DNA of 44,935 bases from an uncultured Verrucomicrobia subdivision 3 bacterium (GCA_903888765.1 CAISVF010000605.1:1-44935), one strand, 5' to 3'. Shown: positions 15,735 to 25,026, counted from the first letter of the stretch. A program made the numbers and translations. Notes: a model not told the origin generated them from the letters alone.

Positions 15735-16876
15735 ATCCCATCACCCTGCGCCAGCCAGCCACCCTGGTTTTCGGCAACGGCTGCGCCCCTCAATGTGCCG
15801 ACTTTCTGGCGCAAAATGGCGTCCGGCGGGTGCTGCTGGTTTCCAGCACGCCGGTTTTGCCCCGCCTGGACGAAGTGAGGCAGGCTTTGAAAAAGTGCGG
15901 CCTGGCGGTAGTGCTGGCCTCGCCGGTGGACCGGGAACCGACAGAGGAGCTCTTCGAACGCATTTTGCTGATGGCGCAAGGTGAGAAGATTGACAGCGTG
16001 CTGGGCATTGGCGGCGGCAGTGCCATTGACGTGGCCAAGCTCGTGGCGGCCCTGGCACAGGGACGGCAGCCGGTGCGGGAGGTGTTTGGCATCAACTTAT
16101 TGGCCGGCCGGCAATTGCCGCTGGTCTGTCTGCCCACCACGGCGGGGACGGGAGCGGAAGTCTCGCCCAACGCGATATTGCTGGATGAAACGGATGAGTC
16201 CAAAAAAGGGGTCATCAGTCCGCACCTCGTTCCCGATGCCGCCTTTCTGGATCCGCTGTTGACTCTGAGCGTGCCTCCGGCAGTAACGGCGGCCACGGGT
16301 CTGGATGCGCTGACGCATTGCATTGAAGCGTATGCTAATAAATACGCGCATCCCCTAGTTGATACCTATGCCCTGCGAGGAGTGGAATTGATCGCGGCCA
16401 ATCTGGCCCGCGCGGTCCGGGAGGGGAGCGATACGGAAGCCCGCGCCGCGCTCGCACTGGGAAGTCTTTATGGCGGCCTTTGTCTGGGGCCCGTCAATAC
16501 CGCAGCGGTCCATGCGCTGGCGTATCCGTTAGGCGGCCGCTTTCGCATCCCGCACGGGGTGGCCAACGCCCTATTGCTGCCGCATGTGTTGCGCTTCAAT
16601 TTTCCGGCGGCACCGGAGCGCTACGCGGAGATTTCCTCTGCCCTGGGCGTGGCCCGGTCGGGCACGGCTTTGGCCCGGGCCGAAGGCGGGGTGGAATGGC
16701 TCTCACGGCTTTCCCATGACTGCGGCGTGCCGCAGCGGTTGTCCCAATTGAGCATTCCCCGCGAGACCATTCCCTGGCTGGCCAGCTCGGCCATGAAAGT
16801 GACCCGGCTGTTGAAAAATAATCTTCGCCAGCTAACCGAGGCGGATGCGGTGGCTATCTACGAAGCGGCCTATTGA
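15731..16876 (+). CDS. Iron-containing (group III) alcohol dehydrogenase
   Basis: The chosen start is the ATG at 15731, overlapping the symporter stop as ATGA; 381 aa, normal for the family. The nucleotide-binding motif GIGGGSAIDVAK, PTTAGTGAEVSP, and the metal-ligand segments GLDALTHCIEAY and HALAYPLGGRFRIPHGVANA are all present. These enzymes interconvert aldehydes and alcohols with NAD(P)(H) and a divalent metal in the cytoplasm. In this operon, between symporter and aldolase, the most economical job is reduction of the aldehyde released by the DapA-family aldolase to the four-carbon acid that the downstream kinase would phosphorylate. That role is inference; oxidation of an imported sugar alcohol is the alternative. 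Confidence 0.92.
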   Translation: MNPITLRQPATLVFGNGCAPQCADFLAQNGVRRVLLVSSTPVLPRLDEVRQALKKCGLAVVLASPVDREPTEELFERILLMAQGEKIDSVLGIGGGSAIDVAKLVAALAQGRQPVREVFGINLLAGRQLPLVCLPTTAGTGAEVSPNAILLDETDESKKGVISPHLVPDAAFLDPLLTLSVPPAVTAATGLDALTHCIEAYANKYAHPLVDTYALRGVELIAANLARAVREGSDTEARAALALGSLYGGLCLGPVNTAAVHALAYPLGGRFRIPHGVANALLLPHVLRFNFPAAPERYAEISSALGVARSGTALARAEGGVEWLSRLSHDCGVPQRLSQLSIPRETIPWLASSAMKVTRLLKNNLRQLTEADAVAIYEAAY

Positions 16877-16886
16877 CGATTCTGAA

Positions 16887-17795
16887 ATGAAAAATGTTTT
16901 GAAACATGGCGGTGCGGTGGTGCCGCTGGTGACCCCTTTCACGGCGGGAGGCGGGCTGGATGAGGACGCGCTGGAGCGCCTGGTGGCCGCGCAGGTGGCG
17001 GGCGGGGTGGCCGGGGTTTTCGTGCTGGGAACAACCGGCGAAGGCGCCCGGGTGCCCGCTGATTATCGCCGCCGGCTGGTGGAATTAACGGTGCAGCACG
17101 CCGCCGGGCGGACGCTGGTTTACGCCGGCCTGGGGGATATGCAAACCCCGGACGTGGCGGAGGCGAATGAATTTCTGAAGGCCGGGGCGGTGGCCGTCGT
17201 CGCGCACCCGCCGATTTCTCAAAAAGTTCCGGTGGCGCAATTATCCGCTTGGTATGAAGGTCTTTTGAATGAGGTGGCCGGACCCATGCTCCTCTACAAC
17301 ATGCCGATGACGACGGGCGTTTCCATTTCGATGGAGTCCGTCGGGCAATTGCTCGGGCACCCGAAGCTGGCCGGCATCAAAGACTCGGAAAATGATCCGA
17401 AGCGCCAGGAGGAATTATTGCGGCGCTATGGCGGCCGGGCAGACTTTTCGGTTTTCGTAGGCGTGGGCGCTTTGATGGAGAAAGGCTTGAAATGGGGGGC
17501 GGATGGGATTGTGCCCAGTGTCGGGAATCTGATCCCGGCGGTATGCCAGGAACTTTGGGCGGCCGCAAAAAGGGCCGATTGGGTGACCGCCGAAAAACTT
17601 TCCGGGCGAATGCATAGCGTGGCCGCGCTCTACCAGCAGGGGCGAAACCTGAACGAATCGCTGGCGGCGCTGAAGGCGGCGCTGCAATGCCGCGGGCTTT
17701 GCTCGGCGCGCATGCTGCCGCCACTGAGGAAAGTCTCCGAGCTGGAACTGGAAAACATCCGACGGCAGATGGCCGCCCTGGATTTGCTGAATTGA
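16887..17795 (+). CDS. DapA/N-acetylneuraminate-lyase family aldolase (copy 1)
   Basis: The start is taken as MKNVLKHGG at 16887 (10 bp after the Fe-ADH stop); 302 aa. A class I aldolase barrel: LGTTGEG pyruvate-carboxylate loop near 48-54, catalytic Tyr in LLYNMP and Schiff-base Lys in AGIKDSEND. The family covers dihydrodipicolinate synthase, sialic acid lyase and 2-keto-3-deoxy-acid aldolases. A lysine-biosynthetic role is unlikely inside this catabolic operon. Most 2-keto-3-deoxy acids would be split to pyruvate plus an aldehyde. Following genes for a C4-acid kinase and a PdxA dehydrogenase suggest that the aldehyde carries four carbons and a carboxylate. A second homologue lies at 32557-33480. 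Confidence 0.9.
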   Translation: MKNVLKHGGAVVPLVTPFTAGGGLDEDALERLVAAQVAGGVAGVFVLGTTGEGARVPADYRRRLVELTVQHAAGRTLVYAGLGDMQTPDVAEANEFLKAGAVAVVAHPPISQKVPVAQLSAWYEGLLNEVAGPMLLYNMPMTTGVSISMESVGQLLGHPKLAGIKDSENDPKRQEELLRRYGGRADFSVFVGVGALMEKGLKWGADGIVPSVGNLIPAVCQELWAAAKRADWVTAEKLSGRMHSVAALYQQGRNLNESLAALKAALQCRGLCSARMLPPLRKVSELELENIRRQMAALDLLN

Positions 17796-17797
17796 TC

Positions 17798-18820
17798 ATG
17801 AAATCCGCACTGCCAATTCTGGGTTTGACGATGGGCGATCCCGCCGGCATCGGGCCGGAAATCTGCCTGAGGGCGCTGCGTGATCCGGACGTGCGGAAAC
17901 GCTGTGTGCCGGTTCTTTTTGGTGATGTGGCGGTTTTGAGGCGAGTGGGCGGCCGGAAGTTTTCGGCGCTGAGCGGACTGGTGGTGCCGGCTGAAAATTT
18001 TGCCAGACCGCAAACTATGACGGAGCGGCTGATTGTGGATTGTGCGGCGATGGATGCGAGGAAAGTCCGGCCCGGGCGCGTTTCGGCAGCGTGCGGTCGC
18101 GCGGCTTATGTGTATATTGAACAGGCAATCTACGCGGCACTCTGTGGGAAAATTGATGGCGTGGTGACCGCGCCGATCCACAAGGAATCGCTGAACCTTT
18201 CCGGGGTCAAGTTTCCCGGCCACACCGAAATTTTTACCGCCCTGACGCAGGCCAAGCGCAGTTGCATGATGCTTTACTCGGATAAGCTCACCGTCAGCAT
18301 GGTTACCACGCATATCGGTTATGCGGAGGTCCCGCAGAACCTCTCCAGCGCCCGGGTGCAGAACGTCATTGAACTCACGGCGCAGGCCATGCGACAAATC
18401 TTGCGACGCGAACCGCGCCTCGGTATCTGCGGGCTGAATCCGCACGCCGGGGAACATGGGCTGTTTGGCCGGTGCGAAGAACAAAACATCATTGTCCCGG
18501 CAGTAAAATGGGCGCGCCGCCGCGGGATCACGGTGACCGGCCCGCTCGTGCCCGACGCGGCGTTTACCGCGAACGTCCGGAAAAATTACGATGCCCTGGT
18601 CACGCTTTACCATGACCAGGGGCATATTCCCTTTAAAATGCTGGCGTTTGACACCGGCGTGAATCTTACCCTGGGCCTGCCGATCATTCGCACCTCGGTG
18701 GATCACGGCACGGCTTTCGACATCGCGTGGCAGGGCCGGGCGGATGCCGCCAGCTTGTGCTCGGCCATTAAAGTGGCCGCCGAACTGGCGGTCGGAAAAA
18801 GAATGGGACTGGCCGCATGA
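17798..18820 (+). CDS. PdxA-family 4-phospho-acid-sugar dehydrogenase (PdxA2-like)
   Basis: The real start is the ATG at 17798, 2 bp after the aldolase stop; 340 aa. It opens with the family signature LTMGDPAGIGPEI. Metal-ligand histidines are visible in APIHKESL, VTTHIGYAEVP and LYHDQGHIPFK, and the C-terminus has TLGLPIIRTSVDHGTAFDIA. PdxA itself oxidises 4-phosphohydroxythreonine in vitamin B6 synthesis. The PdxA2 branch oxidises 4-phospho-D-threonate or 4-phospho-D-erythronate, which then loses CO2 to give dihydroxyacetone phosphate. The ATGA-coupled DUF1537 kinase next door is the known partner of PdxA2, so the catabolic role is strongly favoured over B6 synthesis. Confidence 0.9.
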   Translation: MKSALPILGLTMGDPAGIGPEICLRALRDPDVRKRCVPVLFGDVAVLRRVGGRKFSALSGLVVPAENFARPQTMTERLIVDCAAMDARKVRPGRVSAACGRAAYVYIEQAIYAALCGKIDGVVTAPIHKESLNLSGVKFPGHTEIFTALTQAKRSCMMLYSDKLTVSMVTTHIGYAEVPQNLSSARVQNVIELTAQAMRQILRREPRLGICGLNPHAGEHGLFGRCEEQNIIVPAVKWARRRGITVTGPLVPDAAFTANVRKNYDALVTLYHDQGHIPFKMLAFDTGVNLTLGLPIIRTSVDHGTAFDIAWQGRADAASLCSAIKVAAELAVGKRMGLAA

Positions 18821-19968
18821 TTGGTGTGATCGCAGATGATTTAACCGGAGCAGCGGAATTGGGGGCTGGCGGTTTGCGGTATGGATTGCGGGCGGAGATT
18901 GTCCGCAACGGGGAACCGGGAGGCACGGCCGACCTGGTCTGCGTGGACACAGATTCCCGTTCCTGCAAGCCGGCGGAGGCGGCCAGGCGGGCGGCGGCCG
19001 CGGCGAAAATGTTGCAGCGGGCCGGGGCCACGTGGATTTACAAGAAGGTGGATTCTGTGCTGCGCGGCAATGTGACGGCGGAGGTGGAAGCGGTGATGCA
19101 GCAGTTGCAGTTCAACCGGGCGCTGCTGCTGCCGGCGAATCCAACGCTGGGGCGCGTCATTCGCTCGGGCGAGTATTTTATCCACGGCCAGCCGATTCAC
19201 CGGACCGAATTTGCCAAGGATCCGGAATATCCTCGCCGATCTTCGCAAGTGATGCGGCTGCTGGATGCCCCGCAGCATTTTTTAATGCGGCTGGCCAATG
19301 GCGAATTGCGGGTACCGGATAACACCTTGCTGATCGGGCAGGCAGATTCAGCGGAGCGCGTTCACGAATGGGCCCGGATTTGCGGCACTGCATTGTTACC
19401 CGTGGGCGGCTCGGAATTCTTTGGTGCGCTGCTGGCGACCACTCGGGCGGGGTCGGCTCCGCTGGAAGCGGAGGACATTGATTTTATGGCGGGCAAACAA
19501 TTATTTGTCTGCGGCACCGCCAGCCCACAGGCGCAACTTTTGATAAAAAAAACGCGCGCCGCCGGCACTCCGGTTTTTACCCTGCCCCGCAACCTGATGT
19601 GGGATGGCAAGTTTTCTGCCGGGGCGCAGCTGGTGATTGCCCAGCGGGTCGTGGCGGCGTTTGCGGAATCACGCCGGGTACTGCTAGCGGTTGGTCTGCC
19701 GCCGGTAGCGGAAACGGCGGTCGCACGGTGCCTGGCCGACAACCTGGTAGATATTGCAGAACTGGTTCTGCGTTCGGGATCAGTAAAAAATATTTTTGCC
19801 GAGGGCGGGGCGACGGCGGCGGAATTGGTCCGCCGCATGAACTGGCCGCGTCTGGAAGTGCGGCGTGAATGGGCCCCGGGCGTGGCGACGCTGGCCGTCG
19901 TGGGGGAATCCGCCCTCTGGCTGACCATCAAGCCAGGTTCCTATTCCTGGCCAAGTCAGTGGACATAG
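18817..19968 (+). CDS. Four-carbon acid sugar kinase (DUF1537 family, DtnK/DenK-like)
   Basis: 383 aa, starting at an ATG that overlaps the pdxA2 stop (ATGA). The N-terminal domain begins with GVIADDLTGAAELG and contains VDTDSRS and YKKVDSVLRGN, the acid-sugar-binding signature of DUF1537. The C-terminal nucleotide-binding domain includes the stretch FAEGGATAAELVRRM and ends with ALWLTIKPG. Characterised members phosphorylate D-threonate, D-erythronate or L-threonate at O4. With PdxA2 it would turn a four-carbon acid into dihydroxyacetone phosphate. The sequence is on the short side for the family (usually about 400-440 aa), but both halves are present. Which stereoisomer it prefers cannot be read. 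Confidence 0.9.
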   Translation: MIGVIADDLTGAAELGAGGLRYGLRAEIVRNGEPGGTADLVCVDTDSRSCKPAEAARRAAAAAKMLQRAGATWIYKKVDSVLRGNVTAEVEAVMQQLQFNRALLLPANPTLGRVIRSGEYFIHGQPIHRTEFAKDPEYPRRSSQVMRLLDAPQHFLMRLANGELRVPDNTLLIGQADSAERVHEWARICGTALLPVGGSEFFGALLATTRAGSAPLEAEDIDFMAGKQLFVCGTASPQAQLLIKKTRAAGTPVFTLPRNLMWDGKFSAGAQLVIAQRVVAAFAESRRVLLAVGLPPVAETAVARCLADNLVDIAELVLRSGSVKNIFAEGGATAAELVRRMNWPRLEVRREWAPGVATLAVVGESALWLTIKPGSYSWPSQWT

Positions 19969-19994
19969 GAAGCAAGTTGAGGTAATAAAAGGCC

Positions 19995-20846
19995 ATGTCC
20001 CAGTCTGCTGTTCGCCCGGAAAAACTGACCTTTGTGGATCCGTCGCCCGTTGCGCGGCGGCTTTTGTGGCATCTGTTTTCGATCGGCTCGCGCCGCGTGG
20101 AGCAGGCGGACCGTCACGAGCGGTTTGAGAAGCCCGGGGCGCATCTTTTCTGGGTGCAGAATGGCGAGGGGGAGTTGGAATACAAGTCGCGGCGTTTTCG
20201 CCTGTATCGCGGCAGCGAGGTTTGGCTGCTGGACATGAATACCCCGCGCACGTATATACCGCTGCCCGGGCGGCATCTTACCATTGCCGGGTTTCGTTTC
20301 GGGGGGCCAGGGTTGGAGTTCTGGCATGAAGAAATCCGGGATGATGAAAATGCCGAATTTACTTTGGATGATCTGCGATTTGCCATTCGCACCCAGAGTG
20401 AATTGTTGCGCCTGGTGCGCCGCAAGCCGGTCGGCTGGGAGTGGCAGGTGCATCTGGCGATCACGCACTTGCTGGGCAAGCTGTTGGTGTCCCGCGAGTT
20501 GCTGACCTCGCCGCAGGCGGAATTACCACCGCCGGTGGTCCGGGTGATGAATGCGGTTTCCGCTAATCCGGCGCGTGATTGGAAGGCAAAGGAACTCGCG
20601 ACATTTGCCAAAATCAGTTATTCCGGATTGCGTGCGCTGTTTCATTCGTCAGGGCAGGGGACGATCCACCAGCATATTCAGCGCGCGCGTTTGGATCAGG
20701 CTCGACTACTGCTTGCGGATAAAAGGTTGTCAATCAAGGATGTGGCCGGGCAATTGAATTTTTCCAGCGAATTTTATTTCAGCCATTTTTTCCGGCACCA
20801 TACCGGGATGACCCCTACTGAATTCCGGCAGCATCTGAAAGGGTAA
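19995..20846 (+). CDS. AraC-family transcriptional regulator
   Basis: 283 aa. The N-terminal cupin-like sensor domain (about 30-125; GAHLFWVQNGEGELEY, GSEVWLLDM, RHLTIAGFRFGG) is followed by a paired HTH domain (about 185-282; WKAKELATFAKISYSGLRALF and LSIKDVAGQLNFSSEFYFSHFFRHHTG-type helix). It starts 26 bp after the kinase gene, with GAGG upstream, and closes the acid-sugar operon. It most likely senses the pathway substrate or an intermediate and activates this operon and perhaps the neighbouring polysaccharide genes. Confidence 0.93.
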   Translation: MSQSAVRPEKLTFVDPSPVARRLLWHLFSIGSRRVEQADRHERFEKPGAHLFWVQNGEGELEYKSRRFRLYRGSEVWLLDMNTPRTYIPLPGRHLTIAGFRFGGPGLEFWHEEIRDDENAEFTLDDLRFAIRTQSELLRLVRRKPVGWEWQVHLAITHLLGKLLVSRELLTSPQAELPPPVVRVMNAVSANPARDWKAKELATFAKISYSGLRALFHSSGQGTIHQHIQRARLDQARLLLADKRLSIKDVAGQLNFSSEFYFSHFFRHHTGMTPTEFRQHLKG

Positions 20847-20927
20847 AGTGACAGGGAACCTCGAGGTAACCAGGTGGTTGAATTGTCCCGGGTTCAAAAC
20901 CTGAATGGCGGCAGTGCGGTTTTCCCG

Positions 20928-22067
20928 CTACTGCGGGGCCGCTGTTCTCAAATCTTGGGAGGTCGCCAGGGCGATGACGCGGCCCCGGCTGCCTACGGCG
21001 CAGTAAAAATGATAGACGACCCCGTGCCATTTCAGCACCCATGGCTTGTGGGCATAAGTCTGGTCAAATGCCTCGGATGGGTCTAGCAGGTGCGGTCCCT
21101 CCCACTTCGTCCAGTGAACCAGATCGTAGGAGGCGGCAAAGGTGTCAAAAGCTCTGGGCTGCCAGCCGGCGCCGAAATAAAACATCACCCAAACGTTACC
21201 AATTTTGACAATTTGCGGGTCACCGCTGATGCCATTCTTTTTAACCTCCCCATTGACGATCACGGATTGGGTGCCATAGCGGTTCCAGTTTATCAGATCT
21301 CGGGAAACTGCCATGCCGATCTGTTCAAAACCATTTTTATATTTTCCGTTGTAAAACATTACAAAAGGCCAGCCGAGAGACTGGCTCTGGTCGTGGATGA
21401 TCTGGCTTTTGTACAGCGTCTTGGTTTCAAAATCGCGTGCATCCGGCTCTTTCGGGCTCAATACGGGATTTTGGTGAATGCGGTTCCATTCCCTGACTTT
21501 TGCCGGATTGGGAGTCCACGCCATGCCGATTGATAGAGGATCGGTTTCGTAACCTTGCCGCGCGCCTCCGATATAGGAAAGCCAGAATTTGCCGTCCTGT
21601 TTTTCGAGTTCATGCGTGCCTTCCCAGTGATAATCTGCCAAGGCAATGCCGCCATCCGCCTGCCACGCATCCCAAGCATTGGTGTCGGCGAAGGATAAAA
21701 TTTTTCCGAGGCGTTGCCAGTGCAACAAATCATCACTGCGGGCGAGAAATGTCTGGTAGCCGACTTTATTGGTGATGGCGACAAACATCATGAACCAGTG
21801 TCCACCGCTCCGGAAAATGCTGGGGCAGTCCACCAGTTCATTCGGGCTCCCGCCGAGGAGAACCGGGCCATATTTAAACGGTGTTTTTACTTCCTCATAG
21901 ATCCTTTGCAGAGTGTTCGTTTCCACCTGGCGACCCGGCGGAAGAGCCGGGATTACGGACCGGCGGGAATCGTGTGGGACTGAAGATGATTGCGCACCCA
22001 GCGGTAGGAGCGGGTTTAGCCAGATCGTCATGGCCACGGCGCAGAGCAGGCACTGGTTCTTTAACAT
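20928..22067 (-). CDS. Secreted GH43/GH130-like beta-propeller glycosidase
   Basis: 379 aa with a signal peptide (about 1-25, LLPLGAQS). The repeated pattern of blades, each with an aromatic-rich strand followed by a charged turn, resembles five-bladed propeller glycosidases: VDCPSIFRSGGHWFMMF with a candidate catalytic Asp, SDDLLHWQRLG, SRDLINWNRYG, ISGDPQIVKIGNVWVMFYFG, SYDLVHWTKWEGP and HKPWVLKWHGVVYHFYCAV. The S-x-DL-x-HW turns recur three times. I cannot choose between GH43, GH117 and GH130-like subfamilies by eye. Its start lies 9 bp after the stop of the upstream beta-helix gene, so the two form a minus-strand pair. A pectin side-chain role (arabinose or galactose release) is inferred from the locus. 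Confidence 0.78.
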   Translation of the reverse strand: MLKNQCLLCAVAMTIWLNPLLPLGAQSSSVPHDSRRSVIPALPPGRQVETNTLQRIYEEVKTPFKYGPVLLGGSPNELVDCPSIFRSGGHWFMMFVAITNKVGYQTFLARSDDLLHWQRLGKILSFADTNAWDAWQADGGIALADYHWEGTHELEKQDGKFWLSYIGGARQGYETDPLSIGMAWTPNPAKVREWNRIHQNPVLSPKEPDARDFETKTLYKSQIIHDQSQSLGWPFVMFYNGKYKNGFEQIGMAVSRDLINWNRYGTQSVIVNGEVKKNGISGDPQIVKIGNVWVMFYFGAGWQPRAFDTFAASYDLVHWTKWEGPHLLDPSEAFDQTYAHKPWVLKWHGVVYHFYCAVGSRGRVIALATSQDLRTAAPQ

Positions 22068-22076
22068 AATCCTATT

Positions 22077-23945
22077 TCATTTCATCCGGTTTTCTCTTGC
22101 CGCCTCCGGCAGGTCGCGAAATGCTGGTTCCAAGCCGGCGGCATTTTTTATTTTACTGGAAACCTGTGGGCCATTGTTTTTCCACAGGTTGGTCGGTCCA
22201 TTGGCATTTTTCATGAATTTTTCTGCCGGGCACCAGTTGTCGCGAACCGTGATGCCGGTCGAGCCTTCATCCAGGTAAAGATAGAACCAATGGTCGGCAT
22301 CGGGCACCAGTAGCCCGGGTTTGATTTCGGAGAGGCGATTCTCGGCGATCAGAGTGCCCGGTTGCGCCGATAAGGTGTAAATGGCCCCGAGATCACCCAG
22401 CTTTTGCCCGATATCATGAACGTAATTGGCGAAAATTAAATTGTTCCGCGAAGCGTTCGTTTTCTTGGTCCAGCCCCAGCCGACGCTGATGCCGGTGTAA
22501 GGGAGCTGCGCCACTTCATTGTGTTCCACTTTGATCCGGCGGCAGTAACCGGCTGCGATGCCTACGCTTCCCCAATCCTCAGTGCCGCAGTCCGTGATAA
22601 GGTTGTTGGCAATGCGGATGTTCTGGCAAATGTCCCGCTCGCTGGCGGGATTCCATGGCAGATGCGTCTCAATATTCGTCTCAGAAAAGTGGCCGAGTTG
22701 GATGCCGTTGCCTCCGATGTCACGGAAACGGCAGCCTTCAATCAGCCCATCCTGAGTGCCGTCTGCAAATTCCAAGCCGGCAGAAGCCAACGCTGCAAAA
22801 GTGCAGCGCTCAAAGGTAACCTGATGCACATTTTGCACCGATACGGCTGCCGGAGGACGTCCGACCCAGCCGAGATTATCAAGGCCCGCATGGTAAGGCG
22901 TCCCTTTGGGAGAAAGCTTTCGGGCATCCAGCAAATACATGCCGGCTTGTAAGGGTACATGCCCGAAATTCTCCGGACGCAGCCAGGTGGTGTGCTTAAA
23001 GGTAATGCCCTTAAAATGCAAATGACTGACGGGATGCTCGGGGGTGCCTTCAACTTTTAAGAGTGTTTCCAAAAGCGGGGCGAATACTTCAGCCGTGGTC
23101 AGGTTTTCGCCATTTCTTGGCCAATAATAAATCTTTCCAGTCGTCCAGTCTGCCAGCCATTCGCCGGGGGAATCGAGAAATTCAATGGCGTTGGCAAGGA
23201 AAAATGGGGCGCGATATTTTGAGGTCATGATGACTGGCGGCCAGGGGTGAGTGAATTCAATTTGGCTTTCCGGCTGCTCAAAGGTGACGAGTGTTTCGGC
23301 ACCGGTCTTGCGTAACGAATGGACGCGCAGAATGGCCAATTCCCAGACTTGATCGATGATCATTTCTAAATGGGCTGGATTTAATAAACCCGCTAGTGCG
23401 GCCGTGGGGATGGTGGCTGCCTGTATTGTTTTGTCCCAGGTCATCAATCGAGGCAGGGTTTCATCGTTCGGCTGGCGGGCACGAATCGCTTTATGATCGT
23501 TTACCCACAATTGGCGGAATTTTAAGAATTCCCCTCCGGCTTTTGGCAGGTCGGCATACCATATTTTCCCTTGGGCGATAGGAGGGAGTCCGGCGAGCGG
23601 ATAATTGAGTTTGTTCCAAACGCCAATGGCCACACCTCCGCTGAAAACCGGATGTTCCCCCGGTGCCGCTTCAATGGTCAGGGCCGGCATCGGGTGGTGA
23701 AAACTGATGAGGTTTGTCAGGGCGTAAATGCCATTTCGAAAAATGATCCGGACTGGTGCCGGGCCGGATATTCTTTCCAGCGCGCCACTGAGGGTGGCCA
23801 GCGGCTGGGTCAAGGTGCCAGCCTGGTCGTCGCGGCCATCGGTTGCCACCCAAAGCACGGGTGATTTGGCGGCGGTCAGCGGCATTGGGCACAGCCACAA
23901 TGTGCACGCCAGGGAGGGCAAAAGGCAAAGGATGGTCTTCATCAA
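22077..23945 (-). CDS. Secreted right-handed beta-helix enzyme, GH141-like
   Basis: 622 aa with a signal peptide (about 1-26, PMPLTAAKS). LWVATDGRDDQAGTLTQPLAT, IIFRNGIYALTN and PGEHPVFSGGVAIGVWNKLN, then FRQLWVNDHKAIRARQPN, form the N-terminal pattern of beta-helix glycosidases annotated as GH141-like. The helix coils continue through VTFERCTFAALASAGLEF, IRIANNLITDCG and IKVEHNEVAQLPYTGISVGWG. Known GH141 members include an RG-II alpha-L-fucosidase (from memory) and a xylanase, so fucosidase-like activity on pectin is a reasonable guess. It is transcribed with the downstream propeller glycosidase (9-bp gap) and divergently from the pseudopilin gene. Confidence 0.78.
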   Translation of the reverse strand: MMKTILCLLPSLACTLWLCPMPLTAAKSPVLWVATDGRDDQAGTLTQPLATLSGALERISGPAPVRIIFRNGIYALTNLISFHHPMPALTIEAAPGEHPVFSGGVAIGVWNKLNYPLAGLPPIAQGKIWYADLPKAGGEFLKFRQLWVNDHKAIRARQPNDETLPRLMTWDKTIQAATIPTAALAGLLNPAHLEMIIDQVWELAILRVHSLRKTGAETLVTFEQPESQIEFTHPWPPVIMTSKYRAPFFLANAIEFLDSPGEWLADWTTGKIYYWPRNGENLTTAEVFAPLLETLLKVEGTPEHPVSHLHFKGITFKHTTWLRPENFGHVPLQAGMYLLDARKLSPKGTPYHAGLDNLGWVGRPPAAVSVQNVHQVTFERCTFAALASAGLEFADGTQDGLIEGCRFRDIGGNGIQLGHFSETNIETHLPWNPASERDICQNIRIANNLITDCGTEDWGSVGIAAGYCRRIKVEHNEVAQLPYTGISVGWGWTKKTNASRNNLIFANYVHDIGQKLGDLGAIYTLSAQPGTLIAENRLSEIKPGLLVPDADHWFYLYLDEGSTGITVRDNWCPAEKFMKNANGPTNLWKNNGPQVSSKIKNAAGLEPAFRDLPEAARENRMK

Positions 23946-24087
23946 AAAGTCTGGCGCCTATTTTGGACACTGGCTGGCAGTTGTAAATACCGGTCTCACC
24001 TGTGGCAATATTCGCAAACATAATGTCTGTTTTAGTATTATCAAATTTCGCCATCCGTGATATTTTAACACCATACCAATTAATCAC

Positions 24088-24951
24088 ATGCGCTCGCCAT
24101 TTAACACGACGTTTCATTCGGCTTTCCGGGTTGGCCGTTCTTCAACCGGTTGCCTGGGTTTGCGCCGCGGCTTTACTTTGATTGAACTGCTGGTGGTCAT
24201 AGCCATCATTGCGATCCTGGCCGCCATGTTGCTTCCCGCTTTGGCGGCAGCTAAGAAAAAGGCGCAAGGTGTATATTGCTTGAATAATACCAAGCAGTTA
24301 AATTTGGGGTATATAATGTATTATGGCGATAATGAGGACAAGCTGGTTAAGAATAACGGGTGGGTGGATACAGATAACGGAATGGATTGGGGAGTGGCAG
24401 ATGCTAATACAAATTCCAGTGTCCTCGTTGGATCAAATTCCTTGTTTGCCCCCTACATAAAATCGGCCGGAACCTATCATTGTCCCGGAGATAATGTGCC
24501 ATCGCAAAATGGTACGCGGGTACGCAGTTATGGACTTAATTCCTCCTTGAATAACAATATTTACAGCACCACCGCAACGCTAAACGGGCGGACTTATTTC
24601 ATGGCCAAAAAGTCAAGCGAATTGAATTCTCCCGGACCGGCAAATGTTTTTGCATTTGTTGATGATAGCTGCATGTCCTTGCTGTCCGATGGCGCTTCGG
24701 TCTTTTCCTTTGATCCGGGCCTTAGTTCTGGTTCGGAATATTTTCGAGGCCTGCCTGCGTTTTACCACGGCAAAGCGGGCAACCTTTCCTTTGCTGATGG
24801 TCATTCCGATTTGCATAGGTGGGTAGATCCCAACACCTATTTGCCAGTTCAGCCCGGCAAAACCACTCAAACGCTCTATTCCAACGGCCATAAAACCGTA
24901 GGCGTCAATGCTGATTACGAATACCTGGACGACCATACACCGTATCACTGA
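24088..24951 (+). CDS. Type II/IV pseudopilin with H-x9-DG signature
   Basis: 287 aa. A long, basic leader is followed by the prepilin motif [21 protein letters not shown], with cleavage expected between Gly and Phe and Glu at mature position 5. The remainder is a soluble domain ending in [17 protein letters not shown], the H-x9-DG pattern (H, nine residues, DG) found in the many pseudopilins of Verrucomicrobiota, Planctomycetota and Lentisphaerota. It would be an envelope or surface fibre component processed by prepilin peptidase. It stands just before the giant beta-strand-repeat protein (75-bp gap), and the two may be co-expressed. The role is unknown; adhesion to polysaccharide or a secretion-system minor pilin are possibilities. 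Confidence 0.9.
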   Translation: MRSPFNTTFHSAFRVGRSSTGCLGLRRGFTLIELLVVIAIIAILAAMLLPALAAAKKKAQGVYCLNNTKQLNLGYIMYYGDNEDKLVKNNGWVDTDNGMDWGVADANTNSSVLVGSNSLFAPYIKSAGTYHCPGDNVPSQNGTRVRSYGLNSSLNNNIYSTTATLNGRTYFMAKKSSELNSPGPANVFAFVDDSCMSLLSDGASVFSFDPGLSSGSEYFRGLPAFYHGKAGNLSFADGHSDLHRWVDPNTYLPVQPGKTTQTLYSNGHKTVGVNADYEYLDDHTPYH

Positions 24952-25026
24952 TCAAAATCTCCCGTGAAGCAAGCAGCTCCACAAAACGTTTACCCCTAAC
25001 ACTACAACTAACGACACATTCCCAAT

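Noticed and set aside
16887-17795. dapA for lysine biosynthesis.
   Set aside because: Catabolic context and a second diverged homologue at 32557 make a 2-keto-3-deoxy-acid aldolase more likely.
17798-18820. pdxA as a vitamin B6 biosynthesis gene.
   Set aside because: It is translationally coupled to a DUF1537 kinase, the known partner of the catabolic PdxA2 branch, within a catabolic operon.
12320-20846. Reading this operon as sialic acid catabolism because of the sialidase-like protein, SSS symporter and NanA-like aldolase.
   Set aside because: nanK, nanE, nagA and nagB are absent, and DUF1537 kinase, PdxA2 and Fe-ADH have no place in that pathway; glmS at 39868 is a biosynthetic gene in another unit.
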